Below, in pieces: positions 42,811-50,487 of a stretch of 64,000 nt of DNA. Location of the stretch: positions 1 to 64,000 of the forward strand of contig CAZYXV010000020.1 of assembly GCA_964651475.1 (NCBI GenBank), given 5' to 3'. Source of the stretch: JBGSMF01 sp964651475. Its GTDB lineage: Bacteria > Chloroflexota > Anaerolineae > Fen-1058. The translations under genes were made by a program, and so were the position numbers. Within the stretch, counting starts at the first letter, position 1, and every line of letters begins with the position of its first letter. The notes beneath the pieces are model-generated. The model saw only the letters and a list, made by a program, of their open reading frames with translations, did no database searches and was not told the DNA's origin.

Positions 42811-42947
42811 AGAAACTCGTCATTGCGAGGAGGCGCGCGAAGCGTGCCGACCTGTCCTGCCGGACTAGGCAGGCGAAGCAATCCCCCCGCTGGACAAGAG
42901 TGGAGATTGCGTCGACCCTGCGGGTCTCGCAATGACAGTCAGTTTCT
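42811..42947. repeat. dispersed inverted repeat of the TGTCATTGCGAG family, second copy
   Basis: Arms AGAAACTCGTCATTGCGAG and, inverted, CTCGCAATGACAGTCAGTTTCT. Inner part contains CGAAGCAATC and GATTGCGTCGA. Same family as 35577-35674 and 55695-55844 but longer and with an extra inserted hairpin (CCTGTCCTGCCGGACTAGGCAGG). Confidence 0.7.
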
Positions 42948-43128
42948 GGGTAGGATGCCCTTGCAATGACAAAAAAGCGCAATTTATGACCGCGTTGAGT
43001 ATATAACCCCGTTGCGGCGGCGTGCAGGCGGCTAAGGCAAGTGGGGTTGATTGTTGGCAACGAGGTTACTTTACCCCCTGAACTTTTGCAACCCCCTTTG
43101 GATACACAAATTACTGAGGAGACCAAAA

Positions 43129-43153
43129 CCGTACCGCTACCGTAGCGGTACGG
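43129..43153. repeat. perfect 25-bp palindrome
   Basis: CCGTACCGCTAC, one central base, then GTAGCGGTACGG: 12 perfect pairs. It is enclosed by a looser inverted pair, CACAAATTACTGAG and CTCGATAACCAATTTG. It lies about 100 nt beyond the lipoprotein stop. It may be a terminator, a transcript stabiliser or a protein-binding site. Confidence 0.6.
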
Positions 43154-43253
43154 GCTAGTATCGCTACTCGATAACCAATTTGTCCATGGCGCCTCGAAAC
43201 GCGGGTTTAGTAAAATCGCGAAAAAAAAATTCGAAAAAAGACAAAAAAAGGAT

Positions 43254-44786
43254 TCAAGGATTGCTCGCAGGCAGGCTATACACAAGCACGCCAAAGTCGG
43301 TGGCCACCGCCGTCCGGCTGCCATCGGGCGACCAACCCACGGCGAACACGTTCCACATGGCCACTTCTTCCTGGCGTATCGTCTGGCCGTTTACAATAAA
43401 GCGCACGGCCGCCACCCCGTTTGGCGCGGTGTTGCCCTGAGGATTGTACCCCGTTGTATGGACGTGCGCCAATCGCCCGTCAGCTAACCAGGCAGGATAA
43501 AGCAAGCGCGTCCCGGCCGGGTCCTCGTGCGCGGCCGAGTATTCCAGGACCAGGTCGCTGGGCGGGTACGTGCCGACGACCAGCCAATCTACGCTGCCCT
43601 TGTTGCCAATCACGTCGCTGCGCCCCGCAGCGCGATAATAATAACGTTTTCCATCGGGCGACAGCGCCGCGTAACCCGGCGTGGCCAGGATCTGCCGCCG
43701 CGCGCCCTGGCAGCGCAGATTTTGCAGCGGATCGCAGCGCGGGTCAATGCGCGTGAGGTTTTCCACGGCGCCCGTGTCCAAATCGAGCGCGTACAAGTCG
43801 TCGGTGTACTGCGTAATCTGCCCGCCGAATGTGTTGCTGCGCACCATCAACTTGCCGTCGGGCAGCCAGCCAAGCAGCCAGACGGGGCTGGTCGTCACCA
43901 GGCGCGCGGCGCGGCCATCCGCCTGCGCCACGGCCACACCCATTTTGAGCGCCACAGCCTTGTCTTCCGAACGCACTTCAAAGGCCACCCGCTCGCCGTC
44001 TGGCGACCATACGGCGCGCCGCGCCGTGTCGAATCGCACGCCGCTGCCAAACGCAACAAGGGGAAGTTGTACCAGGTCGAGCAATCGCCGCGGGGAAGGC
44101 GCCTGGGCTTGCGCCTCCATGCGCCACAACTGGCCGCCGCCCCACACGCCGCCTTGCTGCGGCGCGGCCTGGCTCGACGATTGGTCGAGCGGCGGCGGCG
44201 CGCCGCGCCAATAATACAGTTCACACGTCGCCAGCAAGAGGGCGCTATCGGGCGACCAGGCCAGGTCCTCGCACCCGCCGTCCAGCAAGGGAATTTTGTG
44301 GCCGCCCGCAAATAACCACACGCTGGAACGTTCCACATCCATATCGCTGCCGGCGACGGCGGCCAGCTTTTTCCCGTCCGGCGACCACGCCGCCATGCCA
44401 ACCTCTGCTCCGTTTTCAGTTGTCAGGTCCAGCGTTTCGCCGGTGCGCGCGTCTACGAGGAAGGTCTGCGTGCGCCAGCCGGCCCAATAGGTGACGACCA
44501 GGTTGCCCGCGGATTTGGGATCTGGCGACCACGTGATCTCGGCGCGCTGCCAGGCAGCGCCCAGGCGATTTTCCAATGGGATATTGATATCTGGCGCGGG
44601 TGTGCGCGCTGGCCCTCTCGTCAGCGGCGCGGACGGCGTTGGCGGCTCGGACGGGATGGGCGAGAGGGGAATCGGCGTAGCGGGCGGCGCGCCGGGTGAT
44701 AAAGATGGCGCGGCGTTGCTCGTCTTGCACGCCGCCAACGCGACGAGCGCCGCCAGCAAGAGCAGGCGTTGACGATAATGTTTCAC
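43254..44786 (-). CDS. PD40/TolB-like propeller lipoprotein
   Basis: About 510 residues from a GTG that overlaps the stop of the cyclase gene (GTGA); a TTG seven codons earlier is less likely. The signal ends in a lipobox LAAC. A Pro/Ser-rich linker (about 25-70) leads to a propeller of WD40-like PD40 repeats: WSPDGKKLAAVAG, WSPDSALLLATC, WSPDGERVAFEV, LSPDGKRYYYRA and WSPDGSRTAVATD. Such repeats bind proteins or glycans at the cell surface. Its coupling to the two cyclase-like genes suggests it takes part in the same signalling route. Confidence 0.82.
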   Translation of the reverse strand: MKHYRQRLLLLAALVALAACKTSNAAPSLSPGAPPATPIPLSPIPSEPPTPSAPLTRGPARTPAPDINIPLENRLGAAWQRAEITWSPDPKSAGNLVVTYWAGWRTQTFLVDARTGETLDLTTENGAEVGMAAWSPDGKKLAAVAGSDMDVERSSVWLFAGGHKIPLLDGGCEDLAWSPDSALLLATCELYYWRGAPPPLDQSSSQAAPQQGGVWGGGQLWRMEAQAQAPSPRRLLDLVQLPLVAFGSGVRFDTARRAVWSPDGERVAFEVRSEDKAVALKMGVAVAQADGRAARLVTTSPVWLLGWLPDGKLMVRSNTFGGQITQYTDDLYALDLDTGAVENLTRIDPRCDPLQNLRCQGARRQILATPGYAALSPDGKRYYYRAAGRSDVIGNKGSVDWLVVGTYPPSDLVLEYSAAHEDPAGTRLLYPAWLADGRLAHVHTTGYNPQGNTAPNGVAAVRFIVNGQTIRQEEVAMWNVFAVGWSPDGSRTAVATDFGVLVYSLPASNP

Positions 44787-47491
44787 TTGGATATTTCCAG
44801 CGCGCAAGCTACAGCCTGCTCTATCGCCATGGCGCGCCCTTCTGCCCAGGCGCGCTCAAAGGTCGTCTCGTCCAGTTGGTTGCGCACGATGGCCACAATG
44901 CGCTCATAGTTGGCGCGTTCGGCGGGCGGTATGGTAGAGCCAATGATTTCGCGCAGAATCTCGGCGGCGCCCAAAAGCCTGGCGGCGGGTTCGGCCTGGT
45001 TGGTCATCCCCGCCGCCCCGGCGATCCCCGCCAGGCACTCGGCCAGAATGCCTTTATGGCCCAGTTTTTGGCTCAAGACCAGCCCCTCTGCAAAGAGTGG
45101 TTGAGCTTGCGCTGCATCGAGTTGGTAGAGGTGCGCTTCGGCCATGTTGATGAGCGCGTAAGTGATGCCCCACTCGACGCTCGACTCCCGAAACAAGGCC
45201 AGACATTCCTCGAATACTAGCGCGGCCCGGGCGTGCTCTCCCTGGCTGTTTAGCAAACAGCCCAGGCTGTTGAGCGCGTGCGCCACTCCCAATTTGTCGC
45301 CCAGTTCGCGATGCAGCGCCAGGCTTTCTTCAAACAGCACCCTGGCTCGCCCGTAATCGCGCTGGTCATACACGGCAATGCCCAGCGCGTTGAGTTCGCT
45401 GGCGATGCTGGCTTTATCGCCGATCATTTGCCACAGCGCCAGGCTTTCTTCAAACCAGGCAATGGCTTGTTTGTAATCGCCCTGGGAGCTGGCCAGATTT
45501 CCCGCCGCTCCCAGCGCCTTGGCCCAAATCGCAGGGGGCAGAGACGGGGCGCGCCGGGCCTGAGCCAGCGCCGTTTCCAGCCACCAGCGCCCCTCGCTCA
45601 GGTGATTGCGCCAGTACCAAAACCGCCACATCGCCCCGCTCGTCTGCAAGAGTGTTCCGATATCTTGTTGCTCGAGCGAGTGCTGCAGCGCGGCGCGCAG
45701 GTTATCGTGCTCGATTTCCAGGGTATCCAGCCACATGGTTTGTTGGGAGCCGCCCCGCAGTTCCAGTTCCGCCTCTTCCGCCAGCGCCAGATAATACCGG
45801 GCGTGCCGTTCGGCGATGGCGGGGGCCTGCCCGCTTTCCAGCAAGCGTTCCGCGGCGTATTCGCGAATGGTTTCTAGCATTGTAAAGCGAGGCTCGTTGT
45901 TTTCCGCCTCGACCTGTTGCAACATGCTCTTGTCCAGCAACGATTCCAGGCCATCTAAAATATCTATGGGGAGATCGTGGGCGGCGTTGCATACGGCGTC
46001 GGCTGCCTGGACGATGCAGCCGCCCACAAAAATAGCCAGGCGGGCGAACAAGGCCTTTTCGCCAGCGTCCAATAAAGCATAACTCCAGTCAATGGCCTCG
46101 CGCAGAGTTTGCTGTTGGCGGCCCTGAGCGAGCGCCGCATCGCTTACGATTTGTTGCAGGGACGGCGCCTCGTAGACCGGCTCTAGCTGGGCGAGCATTT
46201 CTTCCGGCGACAGCAAGTCGCAGCGAGCGGCGGCCAATCCGATCGCCAGCGGCAGGCCATCCAGCCGGGCGCAGATTTCAGCCACCGCGGAGGCGTTTTG
46301 GCTGTTAAGGACAAAGCCGGGTTTGACGCTTTGCGCCCGCTCGACGAACAGGCGCACGGCGTCATAGCGCGCCAAGGTGGACGCTAAATCCGCTCCCATA
46401 AACCACAAACGCTTGAGGTCCGGCGACGTTAACGGCGGCACCGGAAACTCGTGTTCTCCATAGATGCGAAGCGCCACGCGGCTGGTCGCCATCACTTTGA
46501 GGCGCGGCGCTGCTTCCAGCAATTCGATCACGAGGGGAGCGGCTTCCACCACCCGTTCGAACTTGTCCATGATCAACAGGATCTGTTTGTCGTGCACGTG
46601 GTTTTTCAGGCTTTCGACGAGCGGCTGGCCAGCGGACTCGGTAACGCCGAGCGCCTGCGCAAGGGCGGGAGCGACCAGGTCGGGAGCGGCGGCCGAGGCG
46701 AGGGCGGCGAATGCAATGCCATCCTCGAAATCTTCGGGCACGCTGGCCGCCGCCTGCACGCCCAGGCGCGTTTTGCCCACCCCGCCGGGGCCGGTCAACG
46801 TCAACAGGCGCACGTCCGCGCGCCGCAACAAGGCGCACAGGGCGGCCATTTCTTGCTCGCGTCCAATCAGCGGCGTGGATTGGGTGGGCAAGTTGGCCAG
46901 GTGCACGTCGAGCGTCTTGAGCGGCGGAAAGTCGGCCGGCAAATCTGGAACGGCAAGCTGAAATATTTTTTCCGGGCGGGTGAGGTCTTTGAAGCGACAT
47001 TCACCCAAATCGCGCAAGCGGGGCGCATTGTCCGGCTCGCCGGCCAAAGCGAACAGGCGGTTGCGCACCGCTTCTGCCATGGGGTACGAAAGAAGAATTT
47101 GTCCGCCGTGGCCGGCCGAAAGCAAGCGCGCGGTGCGATTGAGCGCCGGGCCAAAGTAATCGCCGCCGCGCTCGTCGGCTATGCCGATATTGAGGGCGAT
47201 TCTCACGTGCGGCGTTCCAATCTCGTTCCACGTTTCACTTGCTTTGTGCAAGGTGCGTTGGACGGTCAACGCCGCCGCGGCGGCGTCTATGGCGTCGGCA
47301 AACGCCGCATAAAAACAAGCCCCCACCGTCTTGAATACGCGGCCGCCGTTTGTTTCTATGGCTTGCCGCACAATGACGTCGTTGTGCGCCAGAACGTCTT
47401 TCATGGCCGAGGGGTGTTTGTTCCATAACGCGGCGCTCTCTTCGATATCGCTAAAAAGGAAGGCTACGTTGCCTGTGGGCAAGTTGGACAT
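44783..47491 (-). CDS. class III cyclase-like/NB-ARC/TPR protein lacking the second metal Asp (C2-like)
   Basis: 902 residues; ATG after AGGAGAGG. The cyclase homology domain (1-190) keeps the first metal Asp (D15 in FLFSDIEES), K54, and the nucleotide and transition-state residues D111, N118 and R122 (GDYFGPALNRTARL). The second metal Asp is Ala (A58 in KTVGACFY). An NB-ARC ATPase follows (P-loop GPGGVGKTRLG, about 228-238; Walker B LLIMDKFERV, with Lys where Asn is usual; GLPLAI), then a winged-helix region and about six TPRs. Alone it should lack cyclase activity. It lies 17 nt after a paralogue with the opposite loss, pointing to a heterodimer. Confidence 0.9.
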   Translation of the reverse strand: MSNLPTGNVAFLFSDIEESAALWNKHPSAMKDVLAHNDVIVRQAIETNGGRVFKTVGACFYAAFADAIDAAAAALTVQRTLHKASETWNEIGTPHVRIALNIGIADERGGDYFGPALNRTARLLSAGHGGQILLSYPMAEAVRNRLFALAGEPDNAPRLRDLGECRFKDLTRPEKIFQLAVPDLPADFPPLKTLDVHLANLPTQSTPLIGREQEMAALCALLRRADVRLLTLTGPGGVGKTRLGVQAAASVPEDFEDGIAFAALASAAAPDLVAPALAQALGVTESAGQPLVESLKNHVHDKQILLIMDKFERVVEAAPLVIELLEAAPRLKVMATSRVALRIYGEHEFPVPPLTSPDLKRLWFMGADLASTLARYDAVRLFVERAQSVKPGFVLNSQNASAVAEICARLDGLPLAIGLAAARCDLLSPEEMLAQLEPVYEAPSLQQIVSDAALAQGRQQQTLREAIDWSYALLDAGEKALFARLAIFVGGCIVQAADAVCNAAHDLPIDILDGLESLLDKSMLQQVEAENNEPRFTMLETIREYAAERLLESGQAPAIAERHARYYLALAEEAELELRGGSQQTMWLDTLEIEHDNLRAALQHSLEQQDIGTLLQTSGAMWRFWYWRNHLSEGRWWLETALAQARRAPSLPPAIWAKALGAAGNLASSQGDYKQAIAWFEESLALWQMIGDKASIASELNALGIAVYDQRDYGRARVLFEESLALHRELGDKLGVAHALNSLGCLLNSQGEHARAALVFEECLALFRESSVEWGITYALINMAEAHLYQLDAAQAQPLFAEGLVLSQKLGHKGILAECLAGIAGAAGMTNQAEPAARLLGAAEILREIIGSTIPPAERANYERIVAIVRNQLDETTFERAWAEGRAMAIEQAVACALEISK

Positions 47492-47508
47492 ATATCCTCT
47501 CCTGGCTC

Positions 47509-50406
47509 TTATATGTCACTTGCCAACGCGCACGCGATGGCCTGCTCCAATGTCAACGCTCGACCGTCTGACCGGGCGTTTTGAAGCGACGCCTGGGTTG
47601 GCCATGCCGATATGGCGGCGGTGCAGCGATCATATTCGATGCGGTCGGCGGGGTCAATGGATACCCCGAAGGTCCGGCAGAGCGCTTCGACTGCGCCAAG
47701 CAATTGCGCGGCCCGCCTGTAATGTTCAAAGCAAGAGGGCGGCGGTATGGATTGGGCTTGCAGGACGGCAACTCCGGCCAGTCCCATCAGCGCCAGGAGG
47801 ATGCCGCTTGTTTGACCCCGTTCTCTTTCCATCGCCAGGCTCTCGGTAAAATACGCGGCGGCCTGCTGTCTATCGTGATGGTACAGCGCCACGCATCCCA
47901 CATTATGAAGCAAGGCCGCTATGCCCCGCTTGCTCCCCAGCGCGCGGTGGAGCGACAGGCTTTCCTCGTAAAGCTCGGCGGCCCGCTCGTAATCATCCTG
48001 GCAGCGCGCTACTTCACCCAAAACGTTCAGCGCGTCTGCGATGAGCCACTTGTCTCCTACCTGCCGAAAAATGGACAGACTCTCTTCGTACAAGGAGCGC
48101 GCTTGAGCATGGTCGGCTTGAAGATACGCCAGAAAGCCCAGATTGCCAAGCGACATGGCTTGTCCCCACTTGTCTCCAACCTCTCGAAAAAGCGCCAGGC
48201 TTTCTTCGAAGAGAGCGCGCGCCGCGGCAGGCTCGGTCTGGCCATATACCGTTCCCAGGCAGCGCAGCGCAAAGGCCAGGCTATGCCTGTCTTCACCGGT
48301 GCGCAGGCGATTGACGCTTTCTGTCAACAAGGCGAGCGCTGTGACGTGGTCATTTTTCCCAAGAGCCATCATGCCGAGCGAGGTTTGGGCGCGCGCAATT
48401 TCGTGCGGGTTATTTTGTTTTTGCCACAGCTCTAAACTTGCGTCGAGCATGTGTTGCGCGGCCTGATTGTCGCCGTGGAGCCGGGCCAATTCGCCGGCGG
48501 CGTACAGCGCTTTGGCGCGCGCGGCAGTGTGTTCCAAAGCGCCGGGCAGCGCCAGCGCCCTTTCAAGCTCGGCGTGCCCTTCGCTCCAGTGTCCCCGCAA
48601 GTACCAGAATCGCCACAAAGCCCCCGCCAGGCGCAGGCTCTTGACGTGGTTGCTGCTGTCTTTTTGATACCACTTGAGGGCGGCTTGCAAGTTGTTGTGT
48701 TCGACCTCCAATTGTTCCAGCCAGGCAATTTGATCTGGCCCCGTCAGGCGAGGCTCTGCCGTCTCGGCCAGTTTCAGGAAAAACTCGGCGTGGCGTTGCT
48801 GCAACATTTCGACGTCTTGGATTGTTTCGCTGGCGGCGAGTTGCTCCTGGGCGTATTCTCGAATGATTTCCAGCATGGTCAGGCGGGGCTGGCCGGCGTT
48901 CTCCTCTTGCCGTACCAGGCTATTATCTATGAGCGTTGCCAGCCCGTCGAGCGAAACGCCGACTACGGCTTCGGCGGCCTGGAGCGAGCCGCCTCCCGCA
49001 AAGACCGCCAGTCTTCGAAAGAGTTTTTGCTCGTCCGCGTTGAGCAAGTCGTGACTCCAGGCAATGGCGCCCCGCATGGTCTGCTGCCGCAATGGCAGGT
49101 TGCGCGCGCCGCCCGTCAACAGCGAGAGCCGGCGATCCAGTCGCCCCAGCATGGCCTGGGGTGAAAGCAGGCGGCTGCGCGCCGCCGCCAGTTCAATCGC
49201 CAATGGCAGGCAATCCAGGCGGGTGCAAATCTTGGCCACAGCCAGGGCATTGTCGTCGGTCAGAGCAAAGTCGGGCCTGACGGCCTGCGCGCGTTCGACA
49301 AAGAGGGCGATGGCGGAATATTGCAAGAGCTGGCGGATCTTGTGCGGCAGGCGCTCGAGTTTGGGCAGCGCCAGGGGGGGGACGGGAAGGACGTATTCGT
49401 CGGGCGCCCGCAGCGCAGCCCGGCTGGCAATGACGACCTTGAGCCGGGGCGATTTTGCCAGCAAGTCGAGCACCAGCGGCGTGGCTTCCAGAATATGCTC
49501 AAAGTTGTCGAACATGAGCAGCACTTGCTTGTCGCTCAGAAAAGTGTAGAGGCCGTCCAGCAGCGGCCTGCCGGCGGCTTCGCTGATCCCCAGCGCCTGG
49601 GCAATGGCCGGCGCGACGAGGTGAGCCGCCCACACCATGCCGAGCGGCACAAAAAACACGCCATCTTCAAACTCTTCGAGCATGTTGGCGGCCACCTGGA
49701 GGCCCAGCCGGGTTTTGCCTATGCCGCCGGGACCGGTGAGCGTGAGCATGCGTACCTGGGGCCGCCGCAAAAAGGCGCACGCCGCGGCGACTTCTAATTC
49801 GCGCCCGACGAGCGCGGTAGATTGCGCCGGCAAATTCGTCGAGCGCGAATCGAGCGTTCGGAGCGGCGGAAAATCTACCGGCAAATCGGGAGTGACGATT
49901 TGAAAGATGTGTTCCGAACCGGTCAAATCTTTGAGGCGGCGCATTCCCAAGTCGCGCAGCTGCGCGCCGAGCGGCAAGCTCCCTCGCACCAATTTCTGAG
50001 TCGCCTGCGAAAGCAAGATTTGCCCTCCGTGCCCGGTGTACATCAAACTGAGAATGTGATTGATGGTGGGGCCAAAATAGTCGCCGTCGCGCTCTTCGGC
50101 GCTGCCGGTATGCAGCACCATGCGCACGCGCATCGCGCCAATCTCGCCCCATCGCTCAGCGTACAGCTTGCGTTGAGCATCTATCGCCGCGTCCAGCGCG
50201 TCCGCAGCGGAGGCAAAGACGGTGTAAAACGAGTCCCCCACGGTTTTGAACACGCGCCCGCCGTGTTTTTCAATGGCGTGTTGCAAGATGCTATCGTGGC
50301 GCGCCAGCGCGACCTTCATAGTATCGGGATACCTTTCCCACAGCTTGGTGCTGCTGGCGATGTCTGTGAAGAGGAAGGTAACGGCCTCGCTCGGCACTTG
50401 AGCCAT
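47509..50406 (-). CDS. class III cyclase-like/NB-ARC/TPR protein lacking the catalytic Arg (C1-like)
   Basis: 965 residues from the ATG at 50406, 7 nt after GAGGT. The cyclase domain (1-185) keeps both metal aspartates (D15 in FLFTDIASST, D58 in KTVGDSFY) and N116, but the catalytic Arg position is Ser (S120 in INHILSLM). An NB-ARC ATPase (GPGGIGKTRLG, Walker B LLMFDNFEH, GLPLAIELAAARS), a winged-helix region and about eight TPRs follow, as in bacterial STAND regulators. It is the first gene of a three-gene operon behind an inverted-repeat-bracketed promoter. The domain plan matches the next gene throughout, so they are duplicates. Confidence 0.92.
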   Translation of the reverse strand: MAQVPSEAVTFLFTDIASSTKLWERYPDTMKVALARHDSILQHAIEKHGGRVFKTVGDSFYTVFASAADALDAAIDAQRKLYAERWGEIGAMRVRMVLHTGSAEERDGDYFGPTINHILSLMYTGHGGQILLSQATQKLVRGSLPLGAQLRDLGMRRLKDLTGSEHIFQIVTPDLPVDFPPLRTLDSRSTNLPAQSTALVGRELEVAAACAFLRRPQVRMLTLTGPGGIGKTRLGLQVAANMLEEFEDGVFFVPLGMVWAAHLVAPAIAQALGISEAAGRPLLDGLYTFLSDKQVLLMFDNFEHILEATPLVLDLLAKSPRLKVVIASRAALRAPDEYVLPVPPLALPKLERLPHKIRQLLQYSAIALFVERAQAVRPDFALTDDNALAVAKICTRLDCLPLAIELAAARSRLLSPQAMLGRLDRRLSLLTGGARNLPLRQQTMRGAIAWSHDLLNADEQKLFRRLAVFAGGGSLQAAEAVVGVSLDGLATLIDNSLVRQEENAGQPRLTMLEIIREYAQEQLAASETIQDVEMLQQRHAEFFLKLAETAEPRLTGPDQIAWLEQLEVEHNNLQAALKWYQKDSSNHVKSLRLAGALWRFWYLRGHWSEGHAELERALALPGALEHTAARAKALYAAGELARLHGDNQAAQHMLDASLELWQKQNNPHEIARAQTSLGMMALGKNDHVTALALLTESVNRLRTGEDRHSLAFALRCLGTVYGQTEPAAARALFEESLALFREVGDKWGQAMSLGNLGFLAYLQADHAQARSLYEESLSIFRQVGDKWLIADALNVLGEVARCQDDYERAAELYEESLSLHRALGSKRGIAALLHNVGCVALYHHDRQQAAAYFTESLAMERERGQTSGILLALMGLAGVAVLQAQSIPPPSCFEHYRRAAQLLGAVEALCRTFGVSIDPADRIEYDRCTAAISAWPTQASLQNARSDGRALTLEQAIACALASDI

Positions 50407-50413
50407 CAGGTAA

Positions 50414-50464
50414 CCTCGCGCGATGAACAATAAGCGTAAAGCTATTATAGCACATCGCGCGAGG
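50414..50464 (-). promoter_or_regulatory. promoter of the cyclase operon bracketed by a 12-bp inverted repeat
   Basis: Minus-strand TATAAT (plus-strand ATTATA, 50443-50448) preceded by TGC, an extended -10. Perfect arms CCTCGCGCGATG (50414-50425) and CATCGCGCGAGG (50453-50464) lie on either side, 27 bp apart. The distal arm falls in the -35 region and the proximal arm overlaps the Shine-Dalgarno region, so a dimeric repressor bound there could block the promoter. Confidence 0.6.
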
Positions 50465-50487
50465 TTAGGGCCAAAGATTAAGATTGA

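Larger units (their letters stand above)
42426..43253. other. repeat-filled intergenic region without genes
   Basis: About 830 bp with no credible gene. It contains a GC-rich hairpin (about 42521-42559, CGCCCGCAG with CTGCGGGCG), a fragment of the CGAAGCAATC repeat (about 42717-42757), a full repeat (42811-42947), a stretch shared inverted with about 35555, and a perfect 25-bp palindrome (43129-43153). The part next to 43254 is A/T-rich with A-runs, likely to serve as transcript end for the lipoprotein gene. Confidence 0.7.

Noticed and set aside
42809..43324. Open frame of 171 codons in the repeat region
   Set aside because: It runs through dispersed repeats and the palindrome, with no ribosome site or protein-like composition.
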